This document shows, in pieces, positions 41,948 to 50,178 of a stretch of 64,000 bases of DNA (position 1 is its first letter; each line of letters starts with the position of its first letter). Source of the stretch: Heliomicrobium modesticaldum Ice1 (lineage in GTDB: Bacteria > Bacillota > Desulfitobacteriia > Heliobacteriales > Heliobacteriaceae); NCBI RefSeq assembly GCF_000019165.1, contig NC_010337.2, positions 2,862,001-2,926,000 of the forward strand, read 5' to 3'. The position numbers were made by a program, and so were the translations under genes. Below the pieces are notes generated by a model, which was given only the letters and a program-made list of their open reading frames with translations, did not search any database and was not told where the DNA came from.

Positions 41948-41969
41948 GTTATGTGAAGCTTTGCATAAC

Positions 41970-42569
41970 ATCCACATCCACCTCGACGGAGCGGGCCATA
42001 CGCCGAGAAGCATCCGGAACTTCATCAACATTATCGCCAGCAAGAACGACCTTTTCTATAAAGCACTGCAGATTGCGCCGGAAAGGATGCGGTACTGCAA
42101 GAAGATGGACGGCATCCTGGTAGAAAAGATGAACCGCCGCAAGCCTAAGACCATGCGTGAAATCGAGGAAATCTGGTACGAGGGATACAGCGAGAGCCGA
42201 AACCAGCATTACCACCACAGCAGGTACCATTTCCTCAACCTGCACAGCTTCTTCACGGGCAACCACACGGTTGAGCTTCGCGGCTTCAATGCGGGATCCC
42301 CGCAAAGTCGCAAGACTTTGGGGGGTGAGAGCAGCGAACTCCACGCCGGAAAGATTAGAAGCTACATCGTCCTCGCCCTGGCGCTGAACCACCAGGCTCT
42401 GACACAGAAATGCGCATCGGCGAGGAAGCCGCAGACCGAGAACGAAAAATTCGCCATGAGGACATACCTGAACCGCATCGGCTTTATCGGCGACGAATTT
42501 GCAAACTGCAGAGAGCACCTGACCGCCTACCTGGACGGCAGTGCGGCATGGCGGTTTCGGGCGGCCTGA
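41970..42569 (+). pseudogene. Amidoligase gene, 3' fragment
   Basis: From the RIT junction the frame reads IHIHLDGAGHTPRSIRNFIN, later MDGILVEKMNRRKPKTM and HTVELRGFN, then an unusual AGSPQSRKTLGGESS stretch before ELHAGKIRSYIVLALALNHQ and the end QTENEKFAMRTYLNRIGFIG with DEFANC. It completes the interrupted amidoligase. Predicted members of this family form amide bonds between an amine and a carboxylate and are linked in phages with gamma-glutamylcyclotransferase-like proteins such as the next gene. The fragment has no start of its own and is unlikely to be functional while the RIT element is present. Confidence 0.8.
42298..42324 (+). repeat. Hairpin inside the amidoligase coding frame
   Basis: CCCCGCAAAGTC and GACTTTGGGG pair (11 bp with one bulged G) around a GCAA tetraloop. 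It falls exactly in the stretch AGSPQSRKTLGGESS that interrupts the otherwise family-like FN...ELHAG sequence, so a small palindromic insertion of about 42 nt is likely. Confidence 0.5.
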
Positions 42570-42611
42570 GCCGCCTGAAAAACCAAGGCTGGAAAAGGAG
42601 GATTTAAGACA

Positions 42612-43076
42612 ATGAATGGAAACAAGAAGTTATACGTTGCATACGGTTCAAACCTGAACCTCAGGCAGATGGCGGACAGATGCCCCACGGCAAAACCCGT
42701 TGGGGCCGGCGTTATGAAAGGCTGGCGGCTTCGATTCAGGGGCGCGCACGCAAACGCCGTGGCAACCGTGGAGCCATTCCTCGGCGGCAGTGTCCCCGTG
42801 CTGGTCTGGGAGATAACCCCCGCCGACGAGGCGGCACTTGACCGATATGAAGGCTGGCCGTTTTTTTACCGCAAGGAAACGGTCAATGTCAGGCTGGGCG
42901 GCAAGACCGTAAAGGCGATGGCCTACATCATGAATGAGGGCAGACCGCTGGGCCAGCCAAGCTGCTATTACTACGCCACCATTTTGGAGGGTTACAAGGA
43001 CGCGGGCTTCGACGTGGATATCCTGTGCCGTGCAACCGGTGATTCGGTGGAGACGGATGAAAACGGCCATGACTGA
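42612..43076 (+). CDS. Gamma-glutamylcyclotransferase (AIG2-like) protein
   Basis: A protein of 154 residues. The N-terminal YVAYGSNLNLRQMADRCPTA carries the substrate-binding YGSNL motif, and the catalytic glutamate is in EAALDRYEGWPFFYRKETV. These enzymes release 5-oxoproline from gamma-glutamyl amines. In phages they neighbour amidoligases, which suggests making and breaking of a gamma-glutamyl or peptide tag. AAGGAGG precedes the ATG. It overlaps the DUF5049 gene by 8 bp. Confidence 0.9.
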   Translation: MNGNKKLYVAYGSNLNLRQMADRCPTAKPVGAGVMKGWRLRFRGAHANAVATVEPFLGGSVPVLVWEITPADEAALDRYEGWPFFYRKETVNVRLGGKTVKAMAYIMNEGRPLGQPSCYYYATILEGYKDAGFDVDILCRATGDSVETDENGHD

Positions 43077-43254
43077 AAAGATAAGGGAGCAGATCCTCTC
43101 CATCCGCGCAAGCGGAGTAACGAACATGTTTGATGTGCCCCGCGTCAGGCATGAGGCGTATGTACGAGGATTCCACGAACTGGTGGTTTACCTCGAAGAA
43201 CACAGAGCGGAATACTGCCGTTTCATCCTGACGGGCGAAACGGATAACAGCTAA
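43069..43254 (+). CDS. DUF5049 small protein
   Basis: A protein of 61 residues: TEKIREQILSIRASGVTNMF, then DVPRVRHEAYVRGFHELVVY and LEEH. This is the DUF5049 pattern, a small helical protein that closes the amidoligase/GGCT cassette in clostridial prophages. An in-frame ATG 12 bp earlier (43057) is a possible start. It is followed by a terminator. Confidence 0.8.
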   Translation: MTEKIREQILSIRASGVTNMFDVPRVRHEAYVRGFHELVVYLEEHRAEYCRFILTGETDNS

Positions 43255-43286
43255 TAGTACTGATGAAACTATAGGCCAACGGAAAC

Positions 43287-43315
43287 AGGGCTTCTACGGG
43301 AGTCCTTTTTCTTTT
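43287..43315 (+). terminator. Terminator with C(TACG)G tetraloop
   Basis: The 8-bp stem AGGGCTTC/GGAGTCCT (43287-43294 with 43299-43306, two wobble pairs) has a TACG loop, the hyperstable UNCG class, and is followed by TTTTTCTTTT. It closes the accessory cassette and lies just before the large terminase gene. Confidence 0.8.
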
Positions 43316-43340
43316 GCCAATTTTCATAAAGGAGGCGGCC

Positions 43341-44945
43341 ATCATACGAAAACTGAAGAAATATAAACCGACGGCGTTCATGGCGGCTGGCTCCGTGTAC
43401 GACAAAGCAGCCGCCGACTACGCTGTGGCGTTTATCGAGGCCCTCTGCCACACCAAAGGCTCGTGGGCTGGGAAACCGTTTGAGCTTATCGACTGGCAGG
43501 AGCAGATTGTCCGGGATGTGTTCGGCATCCTGAAACCAAACGGCTACAGGCAGTTTAACACGGCATATGTCGAGATCCCGAAAAAGATGGGCAAGTCGGA
43601 ACTGGCGGCGGCAATCGCCCTTCTCCTCACCTGCGGCGACAACGAGGAGCGCGCCGAGGTGTACGGATGCGCCGCCGACCGCCAGCAGGCTTCCATCGTA
43701 TTCGAGGTGGCCGCCGACATGGTGAGGATGTGTCCGGCGCTGAACCGCCGGGTGAAGCTCTTATCTTCCACCAAGCGGCTTATTTATCTTCCGACCAACA
43801 GCTTCTACCAGGTTTTGAGCGCGGAAGCATACTCAAAGCACGGCTTCAACATCCACGGCGTGGTTTTCGACGAACTGCACACTCAGCCCAACCGCAAACT
43901 GTTCGACGTCATGACGAAAGGCTCCGGCGATGCCCGTATGCAACCGCTGTATTTCCTCATCACCACGGCTGGGACGGACACCCAGAGCATCTGTTACGAA
44001 ACGCACCAAAAAGCAAAGGACATCTTAGACGGCAGGAAGTCCGACCCAACCTTTTACCCGGTCATTTACGGCGCGGACGAGGCGGACGACTGGACTGACC
44101 CCAAGGTATGGAAAAAAGCCAACCCATCCCTCGGCATCACGGTCAGCATTGACAAGGTGAAAGCCGCCTGCGAGAGCGCGAAGCAAAACCCGGCGGAGGA
44201 AAACAGCTTCCGGCAGCTTCGCCTCAACCAATGGGTCAAACAGGCGGTGCGCTGGATGCCGATGTTGAAGTGGGATGCCTGCGCGTTCCCTGTCGATACC
44301 GAAAGCCTTGAGGGGCGTGTATGCTACGGCGGGCTTGACCTCTCCTCCACTACCGACATCACGGCATTCGTGCTTGTGTTCCCGCCGGTGGATGAAACGG
44401 ATAAATACACCGTCCTGCCTTTTTTCTGGATGCCGGAAGATAATATAGACCTTCGCGTCCGGCGCGACCATGTGCAGTACGACCTATGGGAGCGGCAGTG
44501 TTATCTTATGACCACCGAAGGGAATGTGGTGCATTACGGCTACATCGAGAAGTTCATCGAGGATTTGGGCGGGAAGTTCAACATCCGCGAAATCGCCTTT
44601 GACCGCTGGGGCGCGGTACAGATGGTACAGAACCTTGAGGGGCTGGGATTTACGGTTGTCCCGTTCGGGCAGGGCTTCAAGGATATGTCGCCCCCTACAA
44701 AGGAACTGATGAAGCTGACGCTGGAACAGCGTATCGCCCACGGCGGGCACCCCGTCCTGCGCTGGATGATGGACAACATCTATATCAAGACCGACCCGGC
44801 GGGCAACATCAAGCCCGACAAGGAAAAATCCACCGAGAAAATCGACGGCGCCGTAGCGACGATTATGGCGCTCGACCGGGCTATCCGCTGCGGTAATGAC
44901 AACAGCGAGAGCGTTTACAACGAAAGGGGGTTACTGATCCTATGA
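43341..44945 (+). CDS. terL: Terminase large subunit
   Basis: A protein of about 535 residues from the position indicated. It is the packaging ATPase and nuclease. The ATPase shows YVEIPKKMGKSELAAAIALL as Walker A, Walker B in IHGVVFDELHTQPN and the coupling motif in LYFLITTAGTDTQSICYET. The nuclease has RVCYGGLDLSSTTDITAFVL and a C-terminal KIDGAVATIMALDRAI. The start is uncertain. AAAGGAGGCGGCC at 43328-43340 is followed directly by ATC ATA and no ATG/GTG/TTG. A TTG at 43314 lies inside the preceding terminator, and the first ATG is at 43380. The family N-terminus (KLKKYKPTAFMAAGSVYDKA) supports a start near 43341. Confidence 0.9.
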   Translation: MIRKLKKYKPTAFMAAGSVYDKAAADYAVAFIEALCHTKGSWAGKPFELIDWQEQIVRDVFGILKPNGYRQFNTAYVEIPKKMGKSELAAAIALLLTCGDNEERAEVYGCAADRQQASIVFEVAADMVRMCPALNRRVKLLSSTKRLIYLPTNSFYQVLSAEAYSKHGFNIHGVVFDELHTQPNRKLFDVMTKGSGDARMQPLYFLITTAGTDTQSICYETHQKAKDILDGRKSDPTFYPVIYGADEADDWTDPKVWKKANPSLGITVSIDKVKAACESAKQNPAEENSFRQLRLNQWVKQAVRWMPMLKWDACAFPVDTESLEGRVCYGGLDLSSTTDITAFVLVFPPVDETDKYTVLPFFWMPEDNIDLRVRRDHVQYDLWERQCYLMTTEGNVVHYGYIEKFIEDLGGKFNIREIAFDRWGAVQMVQNLEGLGFTVVPFGQGFKDMSPPTKELMKLTLEQRIAHGGHPVLRWMMDNIYIKTDPAGNIKPDKEKSTEKIDGAVATIMALDRAIRCGNDNSESVYNERGLLIL

Positions 44946-46201
44946 GCAGGCTATCACGGCTTTTCGGTTTCCATTCGCGCGATAAGCCCAAGAACAGTGT
45001 CGGCAGTACGTTCTCCTTCCTGTTCGGCGGCACGACCAGCGGTAAGGCGGTCAACGAACGGACGGCCATGCAGGCCACGGCAGTGTATGCCTGCGTCCGC
45101 ATATTGGCCGAAGCCGTCGCTGGGCTGCCACTGCACCTTTACCGGTACAGAAAGGACGGCGGCAAGGAGCGCGTTACCGACCACCCTTTATATTACCTGC
45201 TCCATGACGAGCCAAACCCGGAGATGACTTCATTCGTGTTCAGGGAAACACTGATGAGTCATCTTTTGCTTTGGGGCAACGCCTACGCCCAGGTAATCCG
45301 TGACGGGCGCGGGCGTGTGCTGGCGCTCTACCCCCTGCTGCCGAACAAGATGGAAGTCAGCCGTACAGCAGGCGGCGAGCTTATCTACACCTACCGCCGT
45401 GATTCAGAGGAAAGCCGTGTAAATCCAAACAGCGGTACCGTCACATTGCGGCGCGATGAGATTCTGCATATCCCCGGCCTGGGCTTTGACGGTCTTATCG
45501 GCTACAGCCCAATCGCCATGGCGAAGAACGCCATCGGCATGGCGCTGGCCACCGAGGAATACGGGGCCGCCTTTTTTGCCAACGGCGCAAACCCGGGCGG
45601 CGTGCTGGAGCACCCCGGCGTCATCAAAGACATCCAGCGGGTTAAGGATAGCTGGAACAGCGCCTATCAGGGCAGCGGCAACGCCCACCGTGTGGCTGTG
45701 CTGGAAGAGGGCATGAAATTCCAGGCAATCGGGATACCGCCTGAACAGGCGCAGTTTCTGGAGACACGGAAATTCCAGATCAATGAGATCGCCCGCATTT
45801 TCCGGGTGCCGCCCCATATGGTCGGCGATTTGGAGAAATCAAGCTTCAGCAATATCGAGCAGCAAAGCCTTGAGTTCGTGAAATACACCCTCGACCCCTG
45901 GGTGGTGCGCTGGGAGCAGTCGCTCCGGCAATCACTGATATTGCCGTCCGAAAAGCCGTCGCTTTTCGTGAAATTCAACCTGGACGGCCTGCTGCGCGGC
46001 GACTACCAAAGCCGGATGACAGGCTATGCCACGGCTCGTCAGAACGGCTGGATGTCGGCCAACGACATCCGCGAGCTGGAGGATATGAACCGCATTTCCG
46101 CCGAGGAAGGCGGCGACTTATACCTGGTCAACGGCAATATGACAAAGCTGGCTGATGCGGGTGCGTTTGCAAACAATCAACCGAAGGAGGTTAGCAAATG
46201 A
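44942..46201 (+). CDS. Portal protein, HK97 family
   Basis: A protein of 419 residues. Typical blocks are NERTAMQATAVYACVRILAE then AVAGLPLHLY, HPLYYLLHDEPNPEMTSFVF, LLLWGNAYAQVIRDGRG and RKFQINEIARIFRVPPHMVG. It forms the dodecameric portal through which DNA enters the capsid. It overlaps the terminase gene and the protease gene by 4 bp each, as expected for a packaging operon. Confidence 0.95.
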   Translation: MSRLSRLFGFHSRDKPKNSVGSTFSFLFGGTTSGKAVNERTAMQATAVYACVRILAEAVAGLPLHLYRYRKDGGKERVTDHPLYYLLHDEPNPEMTSFVFRETLMSHLLLWGNAYAQVIRDGRGRVLALYPLLPNKMEVSRTAGGELIYTYRRDSEESRVNPNSGTVTLRRDEILHIPGLGFDGLIGYSPIAMAKNAIGMALATEEYGAAFFANGANPGGVLEHPGVIKDIQRVKDSWNSAYQGSGNAHRVAVLEEGMKFQAIGIPPEQAQFLETRKFQINEIARIFRVPPHMVGDLEKSSFSNIEQQSLEFVKYTLDPWVVRWEQSLRQSLILPSEKPSLFVKFNLDGLLRGDYQSRMTGYATARQNGWMSANDIRELEDMNRISAEEGGDLYLVNGNMTKLADAGAFANNQPKEVSK

Positions 46202-46911
46202 GGAAATTCTGGAACTGGGTGCGGGATTCGGATGAGGAACGCACCCTTTATCTTAACGGCCCAATCGCTGAGGAAACATGGTGGGGCGACGAAGTTACGC
46301 CCAAGCTGTTTAAGGACGAACTACTGTCGGGTTCCGGCGATATCACGGTGTGGATTAATTCCCCCGGCGGCGACGTATTCGCCGCGGCGCAAATATACAA
46401 CATGCTTATGGACTATTCCGGCAATGTCACAGTCAAGATTGACGGCCTCGCGGCCAGCGCCGCCTCTGTCATCGCAATGGCCGGCGGCGATGTGTACATG
46501 TCGCCCGTGAGCATGCTCATGATCCATAACCCCAGCACCATCGCCATCGGCGACAGCGAGGAAATGCTCCGCGCGAAGGCGCTGCTGGATGAGGTTAAGG
46601 AAAGCATCATCAACGCGTATGAACTGAAATCCGGCCTGTCACGCGCGAAGCTGTCCCACCTGATGGACGCCGAGACATGGATGAACGCCAAAAAGGCTGT
46701 GGAACTCGGCTTTGCGGACAAAATCCTGTTTATGGGCGGCGAGGAGCCGCAGGATACGGGCCAGGGGCTGATTTTCAGCCGTATGGCGGTCACGGCGTCG
46801 CTGCTTGGGAAGATCCCCAAGCCTAAGACGGAAACGGGTACCCCGATGGAAGCCGCCAAAGCTACTCCTGTGGATTGGCTTTATAAGCGGCTTTCTTTAA
46901 TTTCCCACTAA
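46198..46911 (+). CDS. Head maturation protease, ClpP-like
   Basis: A protein of 237 residues. ITVWINSPGGDVFAAAQIYN precedes the nucleophile serine in DGLAASAASVIAMAGGDVYM, and the catalytic histidine is in MLMIHNPSTIAIGDSEEML. It is the ClpP-fold protease that trims the capsid precursor and scaffold. It is followed 20 bp later by the capsid gene. Confidence 0.93.
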   Translation: MRKFWNWVRDSDEERTLYLNGPIAEETWWGDEVTPKLFKDELLSGSGDITVWINSPGGDVFAAAQIYNMLMDYSGNVTVKIDGLAASAASVIAMAGGDVYMSPVSMLMIHNPSTIAIGDSEEMLRAKALLDEVKESIINAYELKSGLSRAKLSHLMDAETWMNAKKAVELGFADKILFMGGEEPQDTGQGLIFSRMAVTASLLGKIPKPKTETGTPMEAAKATPVDWLYKRLSLISH

Positions 46912-46931
46912 ATTTAAGGAGGACTGACACA

Positions 46932-48131
46932 ATGAGCAAGATTCTTGAACTGCGCGAAAAACGCGCAAAGGCATGGGACGCGGCAAAGGCGTTCCTTGAC
47001 AGCAAGCGCGGCGGAGACGGGCTTTTGTCCGCCGAGGACACAGCGACTTACGACAAAATGGAAGCCGATGTGGTGGCGCTCGGCAAGGAAATCGACCGCC
47101 TGGAACGGCAGGCCGCCATCGATGCGGAGCTCTTAAAGCCGACCAATACGCCTATCACGAATACCCCTACCGGCGTACCCTTCGAGGACAAGACCGGCAG
47201 GGCCGGCGCGGAGTACAAGCGCGCCTTCTGGAACGCCATGCGCGGCAAGGGCGACGTGGCCGTACGCAACGCCCTGCAGATAGGCACCGATTCCGAGGGC
47301 GGATACCTCGTCCCGGATGAATTCGAGCGGACACTGGTGGAAGCCCTGGAGGAGGAAAACATCTTCCGCAGGCTGGCCAATGTCATCACCACATCCACCG
47401 GCGACCGTAAGATTCCTGTTGTGGCAAGCAAGGGTACGGCTTCCTGGGTCGATGAAGAGGGCGCCATTCCCGAAAGCGACGACAGCTTCGGGCAGGTGTC
47501 CATCGGCGCCTACAAGCTGGCCACCATGATTAAGGTTTCCGAGGAACTCTTAAACGACAGCGTATTCAACCTCGAAAGCTACATTACCAAGGAGTTCGCC
47601 CGCCGCATCGGCAACAAGGAAGAGGAAGCCTTCTTCACAGGCGACGGCACCGGCAAGCCGCTGGGCATCCTTGCCGCCACGGGCGGCGGCCAGGTCGGCG
47701 TTACCACGGCGGGTGCTACCGCCATCACGCTGGATGAGATCCTCGACCTGTTCTACAGCCTGAAAGCGCCCTACCGCAACAAGGCGGCGTTCGTTATGAA
47801 CGACTCCACCATCAAGGCCATCCGCAAGCTGAAGGACAGCACCGGGCAGTATCTCTGGCAGCCATCCGTCAAGGAAGCGACGCCCGACACCATCCTCAAC
47901 CGCCCGCTGTACACCTCGTCGTACGTGCCTGCCATCGAGGCCGGTGCCAAGACCGTGGTATTCGGCGATTTCAGCTACTACTGGGTAGCCGACCGTCAGG
48001 GACGCGTATTTAAGCGGTTGAACGAACTCTATGCCGCCACGGGCCAGGTGGGTTTCATTGCCACACAGCGTGTGGACGGCAAGCTGATCCTGCCGGAAGC
48101 CGTCAAGGTACTCCAGCAGAAAGCAGCCTAA
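46932..48131 (+). CDS. Major capsid protein, HK97 family
   Basis: A protein of 399 residues. The N-terminal 90 or so are a coiled-coil delta/scaffold domain (LELREKRAKAWDAAKAFLDS, then DKMEADVVALGKEIDRLE), probably removed by the upstream protease. The capsid fold starts near GTDSEGGYLVPDEFERTLVE and includes YKLATMIKVSEELLNDSVFN, AFFTGDGTGKPLGIL and VFGDFSYYWVADRQG. AAGGAGG precedes the ATG. Confidence 0.95.
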   Translation: MSKILELREKRAKAWDAAKAFLDSKRGGDGLLSAEDTATYDKMEADVVALGKEIDRLERQAAIDAELLKPTNTPITNTPTGVPFEDKTGRAGAEYKRAFWNAMRGKGDVAVRNALQIGTDSEGGYLVPDEFERTLVEALEEENIFRRLANVITTSTGDRKIPVVASKGTASWVDEEGAIPESDDSFGQVSIGAYKLATMIKVSEELLNDSVFNLESYITKEFARRIGNKEEEAFFTGDGTGKPLGILAATGGGQVGVTTAGATAITLDEILDLFYSLKAPYRNKAAFVMNDSTIKAIRKLKDSTGQYLWQPSVKEATPDTILNRPLYTSSYVPAIEAGAKTVVFGDFSYYWVADRQGRVFKRLNELYAATGQVGFIATQRVDGKLILPEAVKVLQQKAA

Positions 48132-48150
48132 TCGAAAGGTGGCGGTTGTA

Positions 48151-48471
48151 ATGGGCGTGATTGATACCCTGCTCCCCAAGGTCAAGGCAAACCTGATTCT
48201 GGAACACAGCGCGGACGACGAACTCTTGCGGGGGATCATCCGCGCCGCTGTTTCCTACGCCGAAAGCTACCAGCACATCGCCGAAGGCTGGTACTCCGAA
48301 AACGCCATGCCGCCCACCACCGAGCAGGCCGTGATTATGCTGTCGAGCCATTTTTACGAAAGCAGGGATGGCTCGACGGCAGGTTTCTTTGCGGACAACG
48401 TGCAGGCAAGCCAACAGGTGTGGGACACGGTTAACCTGCTTCTACGGCTTGACCGGGACTGGAGGCCATGA
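48151..48471 (+). CDS. Head-tail connector (HK97 gp6-like)
   Basis: A protein of 106 residues, all helical: DTLLPKVKANLILEHSADDE, then LLRGIIRAAVSYAESYQHIA and QAVIMLSSHFYESRDGST. This is the gp6/YqbG-like adaptor that forms a ring on the portal. The ATG at 48151 with AAAGGTGG 8 bp upstream is preferred to a GTG at 48139. It overlaps the next gene by 4 bp. Confidence 0.85.
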   Translation: MGVIDTLLPKVKANLILEHSADDELLRGIIRAAVSYAESYQHIAEGWYSENAMPPTTEQAVIMLSSHFYESRDGSTAGFFADNVQASQQVWDTVNLLLRLDRDWRP

Positions 48472-48806
48472 ATATGGGCTTCGGAAAAATGAACAGCTTC
48501 ATCGACATCATTACAACCGTCCCGGTCAAAGATCCGGAAGGTTTTGTCGGCGGGGGCGATACCGTCCTCGCCAGTATCCGGGCCTACAAGGAGGACAAAC
48601 ACGGGAATGAGCGCTGGGCAAACATGGCGGCGTTTTCCGAAGCCTCGTCTCTGTTCCGCTTCCGTAAGCCGCCGGGCCTTGATATCACAACGGACAATGT
48701 CATTGCCTGCGCAGACGGCAGATACAACATCCTGAGTGTTGAGGATGTGCGCGGGCGCGGGATGTACATCGAGGTTCTGGCAAAGAAGGTGGATGCAGGT
48801 GGCTAA
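48468..48806 (+). CDS. Head closure protein
   Basis: A protein of 112 residues: NSFIDIITTVPVKDPEGFVG, then TVLASIRAYKEDKHGNERWA and ADGRYNILSVEDVRGRGMYI then EVLAKK. It matches the small beta-barrel head closure family (SPP1 gp16-like) by pattern and position after the connector. Confidence 0.85.
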   Translation: MNMGFGKMNSFIDIITTVPVKDPEGFVGGGDTVLASIRAYKEDKHGNERWANMAAFSEASSLFRFRKPPGLDITTDNVIACADGRYNILSVEDVRGRGMYIEVLAKKVDAGG

Positions 48807-49230
48807 AGTCGATATAAAAATGCCGGATGATTTTCTCATTAAAGTATCCAAACTGGCGGACCAGACCGACGTAATTATCCCGAAGGTTCTGGATGCAGGC
48901 GGCGAGGTTGTGCTGGAGAAGGTAAAAAGCAACCTTCGCTCGGTCATCGGCAGGGATACGAAATACCCATCCGAGTCCACGGGCGAACTGCTTTCCTCCC
49001 TCGGCGTCACCCCGGCAAAGCAGGACAGGGACGGAAACTTTAATGTCAAGGTCGGCTTTGCCGAACCGAGGAGCGATGGCGGCAGCAACGCCAAGATCGC
49101 CAACATCATCGAATACGGAAAACACGGCCAGCCCGCGAAACCTTTCCTCAAACCCGCGAAATCCGCGTCAAAGAAAGCCTGCATCGAGGCTATGGCCGCC
49201 AAGCTGGATGAGGAGATAAAGAACCTATGA
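48793..49230 (+). CDS. HK97 gp10-like tail-completion protein
   Basis: A protein of 145 residues: MPDDFLIKVSKLADQTDVII, GGEVVLEKVKSNLRSVIGRD and YPSESTGELLSSLGVTP, with an IANIIEYGKHGQPAKPFLKP block typical of the family. GAAGGTGG precedes the ATG at 48793; a GTG at 48799 is an alternative. It overlaps the head closure gene by 14 bp and the next gene by 4 bp. Confidence 0.85.
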   Translation: MQVAKVDIKMPDDFLIKVSKLADQTDVIIPKVLDAGGEVVLEKVKSNLRSVIGRDTKYPSESTGELLSSLGVTPAKQDRDGNFNVKVGFAEPRSDGGSNAKIANIIEYGKHGQPAKPFLKPAKSASKKACIEAMAAKLDEEIKNL

Positions 49231-49571
49231 GCGTTTTATCTGAACTGAACACTATGCTGGATGCACTGGATATTCCTGTGGAGACCGGTGTTTTCAAGGG
49301 CAAAGCGCCGGATGAATATGTGGTCATTACACCCCTGACCGACACCTTCGGGATACACGCGGACAACCGCCCGCGATTCGAAGTGCAGGAAGCACGGCTG
49401 TCGCTGTTTTCCAAAAGCAACTACCAGCAGCGCAAAAAGCAAATTGTGGGGGCACTGCTGGATAACGGCTTCACGGTGACCGACCGGAGGTATATCGGCC
49501 ATGAGGACGACACCGGCTACCACCACTACGCCATTGATGTGGCGAAAGAATACGAATTACGGGAGGATTGA
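49227..49571 (+). CDS. Tail-completion/terminator protein
   Basis: A protein of 114 residues: ALDIPVETGVFKGKAPDEYV, VITPLTDTFGIHADNRPRFE and LSLFSKSNYQQRKKQIVGAL. It is the small alpha/beta protein in the tail-terminator position of HK97-type phages (DUF3168-like by location). It stops tail tube growth and joins tail to head. It overlaps its upstream neighbour by 4 bp. Confidence 0.78.
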   Translation: MSVLSELNTMLDALDIPVETGVFKGKAPDEYVVITPLTDTFGIHADNRPRFEVQEARLSLFSKSNYQQRKKQIVGALLDNGFTVTDRRYIGHEDDTGYHHYAIDVAKEYELRED

Positions 49572-49573
49572 TT

Positions 49574-50164
49574 ATGGCAACGATAGGACTTGACCGGCTC
49601 TACTACGCGCCGATCACGGAGGTGCCCGTCACGGGCGAGGAAACCTACGGACCGCCCGTGCTGCTTGCAAAGGCGATATCGGCGGAGTTATCCGTCGAAC
49701 TCGCCGAAGCAACGCTTTACGCCGATGACGGGGCGGCCGAAATCATCAAAGAATTTAAAAACGGAAAGCTGACCCTGGGGGTGGACGACATCGGGCGAGC
49801 CGCCGCAGAAACACTCACGGGCGCGACCACGGACGACAACGGCGTACTCATCTCCGCCAGCGAGGACGGCGGCGCACCCGTCGCCATTGGGTTCAGGGCG
49901 AAGAAGGCCAACGGCAAATACCGTTACTTCTGGCTTTACCGCGTAAAGTTCGGGGTACCCTCCACGAACCTGGCGACGAAGGGCGACTCCATCACCTTCT
50001 CCACACCGACCATCGAGGGTACGGTGTCGCGCAGGAACAAGCCCGACGGCAACGGGAAGCATCCATGGAAAGCCGAAGTCAACGAGGACGACTCGGGCGT
50101 CCTGCCCGCGACCATCACAGGCTGGTATACGGCGGTCTACGAGCCGACGTTCGCGGCCGGATAA
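49574..50164 (+). CDS. Major tail protein
   Basis: A protein of 196 residues: MATIGLDRLYYAPITEVPVT, then AELSVELAEATLYADDGAAE and FKNGKLTLGVDDIGRAAAET, followed by PVAIGFRAKKANGKYRYFWL with YRVKFG. This is the phi13-type major tail tube family. The ATG at 49574 has GGGAGGATTGATT upstream; an in-frame TTG two codons earlier is less likely. Confidence 0.9.
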   Translation: MATIGLDRLYYAPITEVPVTGEETYGPPVLLAKAISAELSVELAEATLYADDGAAEIIKEFKNGKLTLGVDDIGRAAAETLTGATTDDNGVLISASEDGGAPVAIGFRAKKANGKYRYFWLYRVKFGVPSTNLATKGDSITFSTPTIEGTVSRRNKPDGNGKHPWKAEVNEDDSGVLPATITGWYTAVYEPTFAAG

Positions 50165-50178
50165 AGGGGGGCTGACAA

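Larger units (their letters stand above)
38476..41969 (-). mobile_element. RIT (recombinase in trio) element inserted in the amidoligase gene
   Basis: About 3.5 kb carrying three consecutive overlapping tyrosine recombinase genes on the minus strand, bounded by 32-bp imperfect inverted repeats. The host gene resumes cleanly: the left side ends in CGGCATCCA and the right side restarts ATCCACATCCACCTC, giving Cys-Gly-Ile-His-Ile-His-Leu across the junction. ATCCA is present at both edges (38471-38475 and 41970-41974). ACTTTGCATAACAT-type sequence also occurs as a direct repeat inside both ends (38547-38560 and 41958-41971). RIT elements are known from many phyla, and their transposition mechanism is poorly understood. 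Confidence 0.85.
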
